Origin: DASQPR01 sp963831705
GTDB taxonomy: Bacteria > Actinomycetota > Actinomycetes > Mycobacteriales > Micromonosporaceae
Assembly: GCA_963831705.1 (NCBI GenBank)
Contig: CAWHRE010000001.1
Location: 1 to 64,000, forward strand
Direction: 5' to 3'
Length of the DNA: 64,000 nt
The position numbers were made by a program, and so were the translations under genes. The notes beneath the pieces were generated by a model, which saw only the letters and a program-made list of their open reading frames with translations, had not been told where the DNA came from and did no database searches. Numbering within the stretch: position 1 is the first letter of the stretch; the number at the start of each line of letters is the position of its first letter. This document shows positions 34,136 to 43,624 of this stretch, in pieces.

Positions 34136-35295
34136 ACCGACTGCGCTGGGGAGTTCAGGAACTCCGCCGATTCCAGTAAGTCCTTCACGCCACGTAAGAG
34201 TGCGACCGCGTGACTGCCGTTGACGATCCGGTGATCGAACGCGACCCCGATCTGGACGAGCTGGCGGAACCGTACGCCACCGTCCTCATCCGGCAACGCG
34301 ACCGGCCGCGGCGATGCGAGCGACAGCGCACAAGCCTGCCCCGGAAAGACGATCGGCATCGCGAAGACGATTCCGGGCTCGTTGTGCAGCGTGAGCGCGA
34401 TGTTCGCACCGCTCATGTCCTGCTCGCGCAGCGATCCGCGCAGCGCCGCGAGACGGTGTTCGGTCAATGCCCGCGCCAGGTCGCCGACGCTTAGCCGGTC
34501 CGCGTCCCGGATCACCGGGACGAACAAACCGGTCCCCATGTCGAACGTAACTCCGATGTGCGCGCCGGGCCGCAGCAGCGTCGACATCCCGTCCTCGGAG
34601 ATGGCCGCGAAGCACGCCGGGTCGGCGCTCCGTCGAGCGGCGATCGCGGCAACGGTCAGCTCGGCCAGACCGATCAGCGTCCGATGTTCCTTCGCGAGCC
34701 GGCGTACCGCGCCGAGCGCATCGGTGACGTCCACCTCGGCGACCGTGAACGCTGCCGGAATGTCGCGATGAGAGGCTTTCACGGCGCTCGCCACACCCCG
34801 CTGTACGCGCGACAGTTCCGTCCTGATCACGTCCGGCGCGGCGTCCTCGTCCCGCGCGATAGCCACACGCGCGTCCGGGGGAGTGGCGAGGCGCTCGACA
34901 TCACTGCGGCGGACCACGGCGAGGGCCCAGCCGCGTACCGTCTCGTCGGCGATGCTCCATTCGGCGATCAGCGCGGCGGCCGGCGCGGTCACCATGGCGC
35001 TGTCCGGCACGGTGGCGGGTATTGGTGATGTGGGCGGTGACAGATACGTACGAAGGCTGTTCTCGTCGGCATGCAGTCGCGCGATCACTTGGCCCGGCGC
35101 GCACGCCTCGCCCGGCGTAGCGAGCGGCTCCAGTACGCCGTCGCCGGTCGACACCAGCTCCTCGACCGCTTTCGACGTCTCCGCCTCCGCGATCGGATCG
35201 CCGGCCGAGATCGGTTTACCGCTGGGGACGAGCCAGGAGAGCAGCGTGTACGCGTCATCGTTGTTGTTGAGCTTGGGCATGCGGATCTCGATCAC
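34132..35295 (-). CDS. E2 component of a 2-oxoacid dehydrogenase-like complex
   Basis: The 387-residue acyltransferase has an N-terminal lipoyl domain (residues 1-75) with the lipoyl-lysine motif AEAETSKAVEEL, a peripheral-subunit-binding-like region (about 105-135) and a C-terminal catalytic domain with IGVAFDHRIVNGSHAVALL. The usual HxxxDG motif reads HRIVNG here, so the catalytic Asp is Asn. The GTG start overlaps the preceding glycosyltransferase stop (GTGA). Together with the E1 genes at 42650-44539 it would complete an E1-E2 system without a dedicated E3. It could feed an acyl or hydroxyacyl unit to CoA or to the carrier protein at 37942. Confidence 0.85.
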   Translation of the reverse strand: MIEIRMPKLNNNDDAYTLLSWLVPSGKPISAGDPIAEAETSKAVEELVSTGDGVLEPLATPGEACAPGQVIARLHADENSLRTYLSPPTSPIPATVPDSAMVTAPAAALIAEWSIADETVRGWALAVVRRSDVERLATPPDARVAIARDEDAAPDVIRTELSRVQRGVASAVKASHRDIPAAFTVAEVDVTDALGAVRRLAKEHRTLIGLAELTVAAIAARRSADPACFAAISEDGMSTLLRPGAHIGVTFDMGTGLFVPVIRDADRLSVGDLARALTEHRLAALRGSLREQDMSGANIALTLHNEPGIVFAMPIVFPGQACALSLASPRPVALPDEDGGVRFRQLVQIGVAFDHRIVNGSHAVALLRGVKDLLESAEFLNSPAQSV

Positions 35296-36534
35296 GCGGG
35301 TGCCTTTCTGCGTGCTGCCAGTAAACGGATCGCCGCATCCCGGTTGAACGGCAGGTCCGTGAGGTAACGCGCCAGCTCTCCGACGTCCAGTCCGGCGGCG
35401 AACGCGGTCGCGGCGGTGCGTGACTCGGTCGAGTTGCGCGAGTAGTACGCCTCGTCGGACCGCAGCCGGTCGAGCGCCTCCACCCACGGCCCGAGTTCCT
35501 GCTCCAGGAATCGTGGGAATCGGCCGGTCCTGCCTGACATCCGCGGTGTAGCCGGTGATCGGCCGTACCGGCAGGGACCCCGGTACGCCCAGCTTCGCCT
35601 CGATCAGCCCGGCCACCGACGACGCCAACACCGGGATACCTCGGAGCATGGCCTCGACGCAGGTGTATCCGAACGTCTCGCCCCACAGCGACGGCATCAG
35701 CAGCACACCGGTCCGGGCAAACACGGCGTCGATGTCGTCGACCGGCTCGGCCAGCGTGATGTTCGGGCGGCGCCGTAGCTCGGCCAGGTCCGCCGGGACC
35801 GCACCCCATGTCGGTACGGCCAGGAACTCGATGTTCGGACGCGCGTCGGCGATGCCGAGCAGGATCGGGAGGCCCTTGTAGCCGCAGGGGTTGATCATCG
35901 TCACCGCGCCGTGGCCGAAGCGGCCGAAGGACGGGGCGGGGAGCTGGCCGTACACCTGGGGGTAGATGATTTTCGATTCGATCCCGGCGTGATCCCGCAC
36001 GTACGTCTGGGCGGCGCGGCTGACCGCGATCGTGCCCGCCGCCTCCCGGAGCAGCGCGACCCCGGAGGCGCTGGGGTAGAAAGCCTCCGGGCCGAACGGG
36101 AGTTGTTGCAGCGTGTGGACCATGTGAACGACCCGGCCCGGCGATGCGTGTATTGCGGCGCTCATCACGATGTGGCCGGGATCGTCGGAGGGGACGAGCG
36201 TGCGGTCGGGGCGCAGCCGGTCGGCGACAGTGCGGATCACCGGCGCGAGGCGGGATGCGGAGCGTACGGCGTGCACGGTGACGCCGTGGTAGTCGTAGAT
36301 GACGGTGTCGTCGCTCGTCGACGAGGCAGCCGTTGACGAGATCACCGCACCGCGCGAACGGAGCGCGTCGAGCTGATGTTGCGGGTCGGTGGTCGCGAGC
36401 GCACCGCTCAGCGGTGTCACCGCGTGGCACTCGTGCCCGGCGGCGGCGAGTTGTTCGAGCATGAGCCGGTTCGAACGATTCGCACCGCCGTGCGACGGCA
36501 GGTGAATAAGGTTCTGAGCGAGCAGGATCTTCAC
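35292..36534 (-). CDS. GT4-type glycosyltransferase (frameshifted)
   Basis: When joined, the protein has about 413 residues and the GT-B fold. The N-terminal domain opens VKILLAQNLIHLPSHGGANRS. The C-terminal donor-binding part has LLMPSLWGETFGYTCVEAMLRGIPVLASSVAGL, the family EX7E-like motif. The frame changes at about 35525. Removing one base of the CCGGCC stretch gives RQDRRFPRFLEQELGPW and continues to a stop at 35292 after LARYLTDLPFNRDAAIRLL. The GTG start overlaps the stop of the upstream glycosyltransferase. It probably glycosylates the peptide or elongates a sugar chain. Confidence 0.82.
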
Positions 36535-37934
36535 GGGGCCGCGCCGGTCTGCCTTGTGCCGGTCTGCTGCACGCCGGTCTGCTGCAGGCCGGTCTGCTGG
36601 CCGCCGGTCCCGGGCGGTGGCGTGGACGCGGCTCGGTGGTGCAGCCGGGCGCGGAGCCGATCCAGGTCCGCCTGGCTCAGCGCCCCGACCCGGGCCGAGA
36701 GGCGGCTCGACCGGAGTGGGCGCGAGGTTTCGAGTGGGCGCGAGGGTTCGAGTGGGCGCGAGGTTTCGAGTGGGCGCAGCGCTTCGAGGTGGTCCGCGGT
36801 CGCGACGACGCCGTTTGCGCGCTGCCCGCCGGTCACCTCGGCCGCCCGGGCACGGTACCCGTGATCGGAGCCGGCCGCGAGGATCTGCTCGGCGATCGTC
36901 TCGGTGTCCCAGTCCGATGCGCCCACCACTCGCGCGAGTTCGAGATGCGCAAGCCGGGCGCCGTTGTCCGGCCGATCCACGCCGTCCGGCAGCAGCACCT
37001 GCGGTGTCCCGGCGTGCAACCCTCGAATCAACGTGCCGATCCCGCCGTGGTGCACGATCGCTGCGACCCGCGGAATGACGTGCGGAAACGACAGACGCGG
37101 ATACCACGCGACGTTGGCCGGCAGCTTCGCCGGCAGCAGATCCCGATGCCGTACGACGAGCAGCGTCGGCCGACCGGCCCGCGCCACTGCCGCGACGAGC
37201 TGCGGGTAGTAGTCCGGATGCAGCATCCGGCCGGTACCGCCGGTGGCGAGGATCGTCTCGGCCGAGTACGGCATGGCGGGCAGATCGCCCGGTGAGCGCT
37301 CGTCGCCGAGCGGAAAGCCGGTCAACGTCGTCCGCGGCGGCGAACGGTATCCGGCCCGGTCGAACCAATCCGGCCACAGCCCGATCTCGCTGGTCGACCG
37401 AGTGAACCAGGCGTGCCAGTCGGCCATCCGAGACAGCCCGAGCCCATCGCGTACGGCGTCGAAGTCCGAGGCCAGCTCGGTGCCGTACACGTGCGCGGCA
37501 ATCGGCGCGGACATCACCTGCGACGGCGAGACCGCGATCCACGCAACCGGCGCCTGTACGATCTCGGCGACGAACCGCACCGATACCGCGGACGTATGCC
37601 GACCGACCAACACGGTGTCGCCCGGCTTGTGCAGACGCAGCAGCACCTCGCACTCGCGCCGGATCTGCTCGAACAGTCCGTTGCCTCGATAGAAGTCCCG
37701 CCACGACATGGTGCGTTCGCCGAGCATCTGCGATGTCGTGGCGAGCATCCGTTCGAACTCGTCGGCACCGTCGATCGGGATGAAGTCCAGACCGGCCGCC
37801 ATCGCGGCGTTGCGGTGCGGCGCGTGCGTGAGCAGCGCGACGCGATGACCTCGGCCGACAAGTTCGCCGCCGATCCGGACGAACGGCAGCACGTCGCCAT
37901 CGCTGCCGTGCGTGACGAGCAGGAACGTGGTCAC
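36531..37934 (-). CDS. GT1-type glycosyltransferase with repeat-expanded tail
   Basis: The 467-residue enzyme resembles the macrolide/glycopeptide glycosyltransferase family. It opens TTFLLVTHGSDGDVLPFVRIGGELVGRGHR and has the C-terminal nucleotide-sugar signature AAIVHHGGIGTLIRGLHAGTPQVLLP (about residues 285-310). The fold is complete by about residue 395. The remaining 70 residues are low complexity, with repeated RPLETS hexads (18-bp units, about 36712-36790) and QQTG pentads (15-bp units, about 36540-36610). GTG 37934 is the start. It precedes the GT4 gene with a 4-bp overlap. The acceptor is probably the assembled peptide. Confidence 0.88.
   Translation of the reverse strand: MTTFLLVTHGSDGDVLPFVRIGGELVGRGHRVALLTHAPHRNAAMAAGLDFIPIDGADEFERMLATTSQMLGERTMSWRDFYRGNGLFEQIRRECEVLLRLHKPGDTVLVGRHTSAVSVRFVAEIVQAPVAWIAVSPSQVMSAPIAAHVYGTELASDFDAVRDGLGLSRMADWHAWFTRSTSEIGLWPDWFDRAGYRSPPRTTLTGFPLGDERSPGDLPAMPYSAETILATGGTGRMLHPDYYPQLVAAVARAGRPTLLVVRHRDLLPAKLPANVAWYPRLSFPHVIPRVAAIVHHGGIGTLIRGLHAGTPQVLLPDGVDRPDNGARLAHLELARVVGASDWDTETIAEQILAAGSDHGYRARAAEVTGGQRANGVVATADHLEALRPLETSRPLEPSRPLETSRPLRSSRLSARVGALSQADLDRLRARLHHRAASTPPPGTGGQQTGLQQTGVQQTGTRQTGAAP
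36540..36790 (-). repeat. Tandem repeats in the GT1 3' end
   Basis: Two in-frame arrays lie at the 3' end of the glycosyltransferase gene. One has 15-bp units of the GCCGGTCTGCTGCAG type (about 36541-36605). The other has 18-bp units of the CGAGTGGGCGCGAGGTTT type (about 36715-36782). Both sit after the folded domain and keep the frame. Confidence 0.7.
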
Positions 37935-37941
37935 GGTCGGA

Positions 37942-38283
37942 TCAGGCCCCGTCGGCGAGCAGCGCGCGCAGCTCGTCGTCGCTCAGCTGCTCCAACTCGT
38001 CCAGAAGCGCATCGTGATCCGCGTCGAAACCGTCGTTGGCCGGTCCGGCCGCGATCGTCCGGTCGATCGCGGCGGCGGCGGTCGCGACCGTGAACCCTTC
38101 GGCGAACAGCTCATGGATCGGCAACTCGACGCCGTACGTGTCCTGGACCGCGGCCAGGAATCGGATCAAGCCGAGAGATTGGCCGCCGGCATCGAAGAAG
38201 TCGGTGTCATCGGCCTCCGGCTCGGCACCCAGGGCCTCGGTCCAGATGCGACGGACGCCCGTCTCGGTAGCGCTCGATGGCAT
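37942..38283 (-). CDS. Discrete carrier protein (PCP/ACP)
   Basis: The 113-residue free-standing carrier domain has the phosphopantetheine attachment motif DFFDAGGQSLGLIRFLAAV, with Ser at about residue 35, preceded by IWTEALGAEPEADD. A C-terminal acidic tail rich in Asp, Glu and Leu (HDALLDELEQLSDDELRALL) may be a docking helix. A GAGGAG site precedes the ATG. It follows the C-A-T-C NRPS, whose last C domain has no downstream T domain of its own, so this carrier may serve it. It may also receive the unit made by the E1/E2 system. Confidence 0.9.
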   Translation of the reverse strand: MPSSATETGVRRIWTEALGAEPEADDTDFFDAGGQSLGLIRFLAAVQDTYGVELPIHELFAEGFTVATAAAAIDRTIAAGPANDGFDADHDALLDELEQLSDDELRALLADGA

Positions 38284-38298
38284 GACCGGTACTCCTCG

Positions 38299-41200
38299 CT
38301 AAGAGATGGTGGACAGCGGTCGGTCGGCGTCTGCGACCAGCTCCGCGCACAGGTGTGCGTACTGGTCGGCCAAACCGGCGATGGTGGCGGCGTCGAACAG
38401 ATCGGTGTCGTAGCCGATGTGCAGCGCGAAGCCGGCCGGATCCCGCCACGACTCCAGCATCAGGTCGAATTTCGCCTGTTCCAGGCGGGCATCGACGAAT
38501 TCCGCATCCAGGTCGGGGAACGCGTGGGCGAATGCCTCCGGCGCACCGAGGTCCTGGGTGTGGTGGATGAACATGGTGCGAAACAGCGGTGTCTCGCCAT
38601 GCATGCGGGTATGCGTACGGGGTGGATCGATCGCGGCGCGTACCCGCTCGTACGGAATGAGCGGGTGCGCCATCGCGCCAAGCACCGTGGCCCGGGTGCG
38701 CTCGATCAGGTCGGCCACGGTCAGGTCGCCGGTCAGGTCGGTACGCAGGACGACGGTGGCCGCGAAGTATCCGATCATCCGCTCGTACTCGGCCCGGTCG
38801 CGTCCGGCGAAGACCGATCCGACCAGCACGTCGCGCTGCCCGGATCGGCGGGAGACCAGCAGCACGTAGGCGGCGAGCATAACGGTGTACGCGGTCGCGC
38901 GGTTCTCGGCGGCCAGGCGGTCGATCTTGGTGGCGACGTCCGCGTCGATTCGGAACCGGTGGAATTCGGCCCGGTGTGTCGGCTCATCCGGTCGTTCACG
39001 ATCGGTCGGCAACGCGAGCGCGGTCGGGTCGGCAAGACGCTCCCGCCAATAGTCGAACGCGCGCTCGTCGCGTTCGAGCAGCTCGTGCTGGTGCGCGACA
39101 TCAACGAATTGAGCAACCGGCGGCAGGTCCGGCTCGTCGCCACGGCAACGGGCCGCGTAGTGCGCGGCAAGATCGTCCCGAAGCACGTTCAGCGACCAGC
39201 CGTCACCGGCGATGTGATGGAGCACGAGACAGAGCACGTGCTCGTCGTCGGCGATCCGGATCAGCGTAACTCGCAACGGTGCCGCGGCGGTCAGGTCGAA
39301 GACGACGTTCGCACGTGCCGCGACCAGGCGATCGAGGTGGGCTTCGGTCGGGTTTTCGGTCGCATCCAGCGTTTCGATCCGTGGCCGGTCCACGACCGGC
39401 TCGACGCCAGGTTCGCCGTTGACTTCGGGGTAGCGGGTCCGCAGCATGTCATGTCGCTCGACCACGTCGGCGAGCGCACGGTCGAGCGCGACCGGGTCCA
39501 GCTTTCCGCGCAACCGCAGAATCTGGAACATGTTGTACGACGTGTCGGCCGCGTCCAGCCGCTGCAGGTACCAGAGGCGCCGCTGAGCCGGTGAAGGGAT
39601 GACCGGTCCGTCCGGTGCCGTGGTTGGATTCATGGCCGCCGGACGGTCGGCGGCTCGTAGTCTCTCCGAAAATCCGGCCACGGTCGGATGGTCGAACAGG
39701 TCGCGGATCGCGCCGGGCTCGTCCAGCCGCGCGAGCACCTTCGTGGCCAGCAACGAGTGGCCGCCGAGCGCGAAGAAGTCGTCGTACGCGCCGACCCGCT
39801 CGACGCCGAGCACCTGCGCGAACACCTCGGCCACACGTTGCTCGCCGGGCGTACGCGGTGCGACGTATTCCTGGGTTCGGAGGCGATCGATCGTGGGCAG
39901 CGCGGCGCGGTCCACCTTGCCGTTCGGCGTCAGCGGCAACGCGTCCAGTACCACGACGCTGCCCGGAACCATGTACGACGGCAGAGCGGCGCGGGCACCC
40001 TGCAGAACGTCGTCGGGCGAGGTGTCCGTTTCGACGTACGCGACGAGAGTCTCCGCACGCACGGCGACGGCCACGGCTCGTACCGCCGGATGGGCGGCGA
40101 TGACGGCCTCGATCTCGCCCAGTTCGATCCGGTGCCCGCGCAGCTTGATCTGGTTGTCGGTGCGTCCGAGGTATTCGATGCGACCGTCGGCCAGCCGCCG
40201 TACCCGGTCACCGGTCCGGTAGAGCCGCGATCCCGGCGGCCCGTGCGGGTCCGGAACGAAGCGCTCCGCGGTAAGCGAGGGTCGCCCGAGGTAGCCGTGG
40301 GCGACGCCGTCACCGGCGATGCACAACTCGCCCGGTACGCCGATCGGCGCGAGCCCGCCGTGCGCGTCGACCACGTACAGCCGGGTACCCGCGATCGGGC
40401 CGCCGATCGACACGTCCCGTGGCTTGGGCGGCACGACCCAGTACGCCGACCAGATTGTCGTTTCGGTCGGCCCGTACACGTTGATCAGCCGGTGTACTCG
40501 GCCGCGTAGTTCGGTGGCCAGCGGCAGCGGCAGCGCCTCACCGCCGACGAGTCCGTCCACGGCGGACGACATGAATCCCCACTCCAGCAGCATCCGCCAG
40601 CCCGATGGCGTGGCCTGGACGTCGGTGACGCCACTGTCCCGGATCAGCCGAACCAGCGCCGCGCCGTCGCGTGCTTCCTCGTCACCGGCGATCACGACTC
40701 GGCCGCCACGTGTCAGCGGCAGATAAAGCTCGAGCCCGGAGATGTCGAACGACAGCGATGTGAGCGCGAGCCAGCTCCGGGACTCCTGCGGCCCAAGGAT
40801 CGCGGCCATCGCGTGCAGGAACGCAGCCAGCGCGCGGTGTGGCACGGCGACGCCTTTCGGGCGTCCGGTCGAGCCGGAGGTGTAGAGCACGTACGCGATG
40901 TCGTCGCCGGATCGCCGTACCTCCGGGACCGGTGAGGTCGGCGCGGCGTCGATCAGCACCGACCGGTCGCCGAACCGGTCGGCCAGGTCGCGTGAGGTGA
41001 GCACGGCATCGGCGCCCGAATCCTCGACAATCATCGCGATTCGCTCGGCCGGATAGTCGGGATCCAACGGCAGGTACGCGGCGCCGGACCGCCAGACGCC
41101 CAGCAGGGCGGCGACCATCTCCGGTCCGCGATGGAGGCTGACCCCGATCAGCGGTCCGCGCCCGGCCAGCAGCGCGGCGACTCGACCGACCTCGGCGTCC

Positions 41201-42657
41201 AGCTCCCGGTACGTCTGGGCGTGGCCGTCGTACGTCAACGCGACCGCATCCGGCGTGGCGAGGACGCGCGCCGCGAACAGATCCGGTGCGAGCCCGGGTG
41301 GCTCCGCGATCGCGGTCCGGTTCCATCGGCCGACCAGATCCGCGCGTTCGGCGTCGTCGATGATCCGCAGCTCGCTCAGCCGGGCACCGGGCCGCTCCAG
41401 GGCGTCGGTGAGCAGCACGAGCAGATGCCGGGCGAGCCGTTCGATGGTGGCGCCGGTGAACAGCGCGCGGTCGTACGTCAGGTGCCCGTCGACCCGGTCC
41501 GGGCTCTCGACGATGTCGAGTTCCAGATCGGTTTTCGCGTACCGTCGCTGATCACCCGCCGGTTCGACGTCGAGCGAACCGAAGCGTGGTCGGTCACTGT
41601 CCTGGCGCAGATGCATCAGCATGGCCTGAAACAGCGGTGTCCGGCTGCGATCCCGCTGGCCGGTCTCGGTATCCGCGAGAATGTCCTCGAACGGCACCGC
41701 GCCACGCGCGAAACCGGCAAGCAGGCGCCCCCAGTTGGCGCGCAGGAGCGCGCGGAACGTCGGGTCTCCGGTCAGATCACCGCGCAGCACCAGCGTCTCG
41801 GCGAAGTAGCCGACGAGTCCTTCGGTCATCGGTGCGTCCCGTCCGAGCACCGGTACGCCGATCGCGAAGTCGTATTGGCCGCTGTGCCGGCTGAGCAGCA
41901 CTTGATATGCCGTCAGCAGCACGGTGAAGGGCGTGCAGCGCTCGGCGCGGGCCAGTTCGCCGAGCCGGTCGAACAGGTCGCGAGGCAGATCGAACTGATA
42001 CGAGTCGCCGCCTCCGGCCCGTACGGGTGGACGAGGGCGGTCGGTCGGCAGCTCCAGCGGCGGCACCCCGGCCAGCGCACCGCGCCAGTAGGTGAGCGCG
42101 GCCGGATCGCGAGGCGTTTCGGCGATCCGGCGAACGTGATCTGCGTACGCCATCGGCAGCGCGGTGAGAACCGATGACGTGCCTCGGTCGAACGCTTCAT
42201 ACAGCGCGGCCAGCTCGCGACGCACGATCTGCATCGACCAGCCGTCCGCCGCGATGTGGTGCATGACGATGTTCAGCAGATGATCGTCGTCGCTCAGCCG
42301 GAGCAGCGTGGCCCGGATCATCGGGCCGGTGGCCAGGTCGAACGGCCGGTCGGCGAGCTCGTCGGAGAGCGCTGCGGCCTGCTCGATGCCGGTGGTTTCC
42401 ACTTCCTGGAGCACCTCGTGCAGCCGCGGCTCGTCGAGCGCGGGCAACCGCACCGGTACGCCGTCGATCGCGACGAACCGGCTGTTCAGGATCGGATGGC
42501 GGGCCACCAGCGCGGCCATCGCCCGGCGCAGCGCCGCGACGTTGAGGGGACCACGGACATACCAGGCGTCGGGCAGATGGTAGGAGGCGTCGGTCGGATC
42601 GAGTTGGTGGAGAAACCACAGCCGAGTCTGGGCCGATGTCAGGGCGGAGTCATCCAT
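38299..42657 (-). CDS. NRPS, C-A-T-C, glycine-type code
   Basis: The 1452-residue synthetase starts at ATG 42657, preceded by GGAGG and overlapping the E1-beta stop by 8 bp. C1 (residues 5-440) has HHIAADGWS at 133. The A domain (about 460-930) has YTSGSTGRPKG near 590. Binding-pocket residues read from LSFDISGLELY, DVQATPSGW, VGGEAL and VYGPTETTIWS give D-I-L-Q-L-G-V-I-W-K, close to the known glycine code. The T domain has DDFFALGGHSLLA near 966. C2 (about 1000-1452) has HHIAGDGWS near 1145. There is no thioesterase or epimerase. It ends 16 bp before the discrete carrier gene. It should add glycine and then condense onward in trans. Confidence 0.93.
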   Translation of the reverse strand: MDDSALTSAQTRLWFLHQLDPTDASYHLPDAWYVRGPLNVAALRRAMAALVARHPILNSRFVAIDGVPVRLPALDEPRLHEVLQEVETTGIEQAAALSDELADRPFDLATGPMIRATLLRLSDDDHLLNIVMHHIAADGWSMQIVRRELAALYEAFDRGTSSVLTALPMAYADHVRRIAETPRDPAALTYWRGALAGVPPLELPTDRPRPPVRAGGGDSYQFDLPRDLFDRLGELARAERCTPFTVLLTAYQVLLSRHSGQYDFAIGVPVLGRDAPMTEGLVGYFAETLVLRGDLTGDPTFRALLRANWGRLLAGFARGAVPFEDILADTETGQRDRSRTPLFQAMLMHLRQDSDRPRFGSLDVEPAGDQRRYAKTDLELDIVESPDRVDGHLTYDRALFTGATIERLARHLLVLLTDALERPGARLSELRIIDDAERADLVGRWNRTAIAEPPGLAPDLFAARVLATPDAVALTYDGHAQTYRELDAEVGRVAALLAGRGPLIGVSLHRGPEMVAALLGVWRSGAAYLPLDPDYPAERIAMIVEDSGADAVLTSRDLADRFGDRSVLIDAAPTSPVPEVRRSGDDIAYVLYTSGSTGRPKGVAVPHRALAAFLHAMAAILGPQESRSWLALTSLSFDISGLELYLPLTRGGRVVIAGDEEARDGAALVRLIRDSGVTDVQATPSGWRMLLEWGFMSSAVDGLVGGEALPLPLATELRGRVHRLINVYGPTETTIWSAYWVVPPKPRDVSIGGPIAGTRLYVVDAHGGLAPIGVPGELCIAGDGVAHGYLGRPSLTAERFVPDPHGPPGSRLYRTGDRVRRLADGRIEYLGRTDNQIKLRGHRIELGEIEAVIAAHPAVRAVAVAVRAETLVAYVETDTSPDDVLQGARAALPSYMVPGSVVVLDALPLTPNGKVDRAALPTIDRLRTQEYVAPRTPGEQRVAEVFAQVLGVERVGAYDDFFALGGHSLLATKVLARLDEPGAIRDLFDHPTVAGFSERLRAADRPAAMNPTTAPDGPVIPSPAQRRLWYLQRLDAADTSYNMFQILRLRGKLDPVALDRALADVVERHDMLRTRYPEVNGEPGVEPVVDRPRIETLDATENPTEAHLDRLVAARANVVFDLTAAAPLRVTLIRIADDEHVLCLVLHHIAGDGWSLNVLRDDLAAHYAARCRGDEPDLPPVAQFVDVAHQHELLERDERAFDYWRERLADPTALALPTDRERPDEPTHRAEFHRFRIDADVATKIDRLAAENRATAYTVMLAAYVLLVSRRSGQRDVLVGSVFAGRDRAEYERMIGYFAATVVLRTDLTGDLTVADLIERTRATVLGAMAHPLIPYERVRAAIDPPRTHTRMHGETPLFRTMFIHHTQDLGAPEAFAHAFPDLDAEFVDARLEQAKFDLMLESWRDPAGFALHIGYDTDLFDAATIAGLADQYAHLCAELVADADRPLSTIS

Positions 42658-43614
42658 CGAACGCCTCCGCGACCGATCGGTGGATCGCCGTAGCGCTGAC
42701 CAGCATCTCTTGCTCAAGGTGGCCGGCCGTGGGCACGATCGCGTCCCGGGAATGAATGAGCGTGACCGGCCGTCGCAGCCGCCCCCAGCGTTCGGTGTGC
42801 AGCCGATGCGCGACATCGGCGCCCCACGTGCCGCCGGCCGTGCTCTCCTCGATCACAAAGATCGTGTCGACCTCCGGCACGTCGACCTCGAACGGGTAAA
42901 GCCGCGACGGCACGAGCAGCAGGCAGTTGATTTCGCGCTCGACCATCAGTGAACGCATCGCGGCCATCGCCCGATGCGCCAGGCCACCCGGCGCGATCAA
43001 CACGCAATCGGGGGACCGCCCCAGCCCACCCGCGCCACGCCATCCGCGCAGGTCCACTCGAGCGGCTCGGGCACTTCGAACATCGGCCGGGTGTAGAGGA
43101 TCTTGTCTTCGAAGAACACACACGGAACGCCCCGGTCGAGCATGTCCGCGAACACGGCCGCCGCGTCCTGGAACGGCGACATCTCATACAGAGCCAAATG
43201 TGGTACGCCGATGAAGTGCTTCATCAGCGTCTGGCTGTGTGTCGGACCGTAGCCGCGGCCGCCGCCGGACGGGCATCGGATCACCAGCCGCATGCCGACC
43301 GTCTCGCCGTACATCGAGACGGACTTGCTCGCGAAGTTCACGATCTGGTCGAACGCCAGCGCGATGAAGTCGCCGAACATGATTTCCACGATCGCGGTGT
43401 CCCCGGCGAGGGCGAGCCCGGCGGCCACCCCGGTGATCGCGTTCTCACTGATCGGCGTACCGAGGACACGGCCCGGAAAGCGCGTGGACAGGCCGGACGT
43501 GACTTTGAAAGCACCGCCGTACGGGTCGGTGATGTCCTCGCCGAGAAGGTACGCGCGCGGATCGGTGGCGAGTACGCCGGCCAGTGCGGCGTTGAGGTTC
43601 TCGCTGGCTCTCAT
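42650..43614 (-). CDS. E1-beta of 2-oxoacid dehydrogenase-like complex (frameshifted)
   Basis: The thiamine-diphosphate-dependent transketolase-type subunit has about 321 residues once joined: YLLGEDITDPYGGAFKVTSGL, GTPISENAITGVAAGLALAG, EIMFGDFIALAFDQIVN and RCPSGGGRGYGPTHSQT, all typical E1-beta. The frame breaks at about 43013 in a run of five C/G. One added base gives GWGGPPDCVLIAPGGLA and continues to TWGADVAHRLHTERWGRLRRPV. ATG 43614 lies 10 bp after the E1-alpha stop. The gene lies between E1-alpha and the NRPS and overlaps the latter, so it is co-transcribed. Confidence 0.85.
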
Positions 43615-43624
43615 GACAGCGCCT

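Noticed and set aside
34132..37704. A single 1190-residue fusion of glycosyltransferase and E2
   Set aside because: The apparent fusion is an effect of the frameshift in the GT4 gene. The corrected GT4 stops at 35292 and the E2 has its own GTG start.
37912..39594. 560-residue plus-strand frame across the carrier-protein and NRPS genes
   Set aside because: It is antisense to conserved C-domain and carrier motifs on the minus strand and has no family features of its own.
42658..42816. Upstream extension of the first NRPS
   Set aside because: The extra 53 residues overlap the E1-beta gene and lack C-domain homology. The ATG at 42657 has its own GGAGG site.
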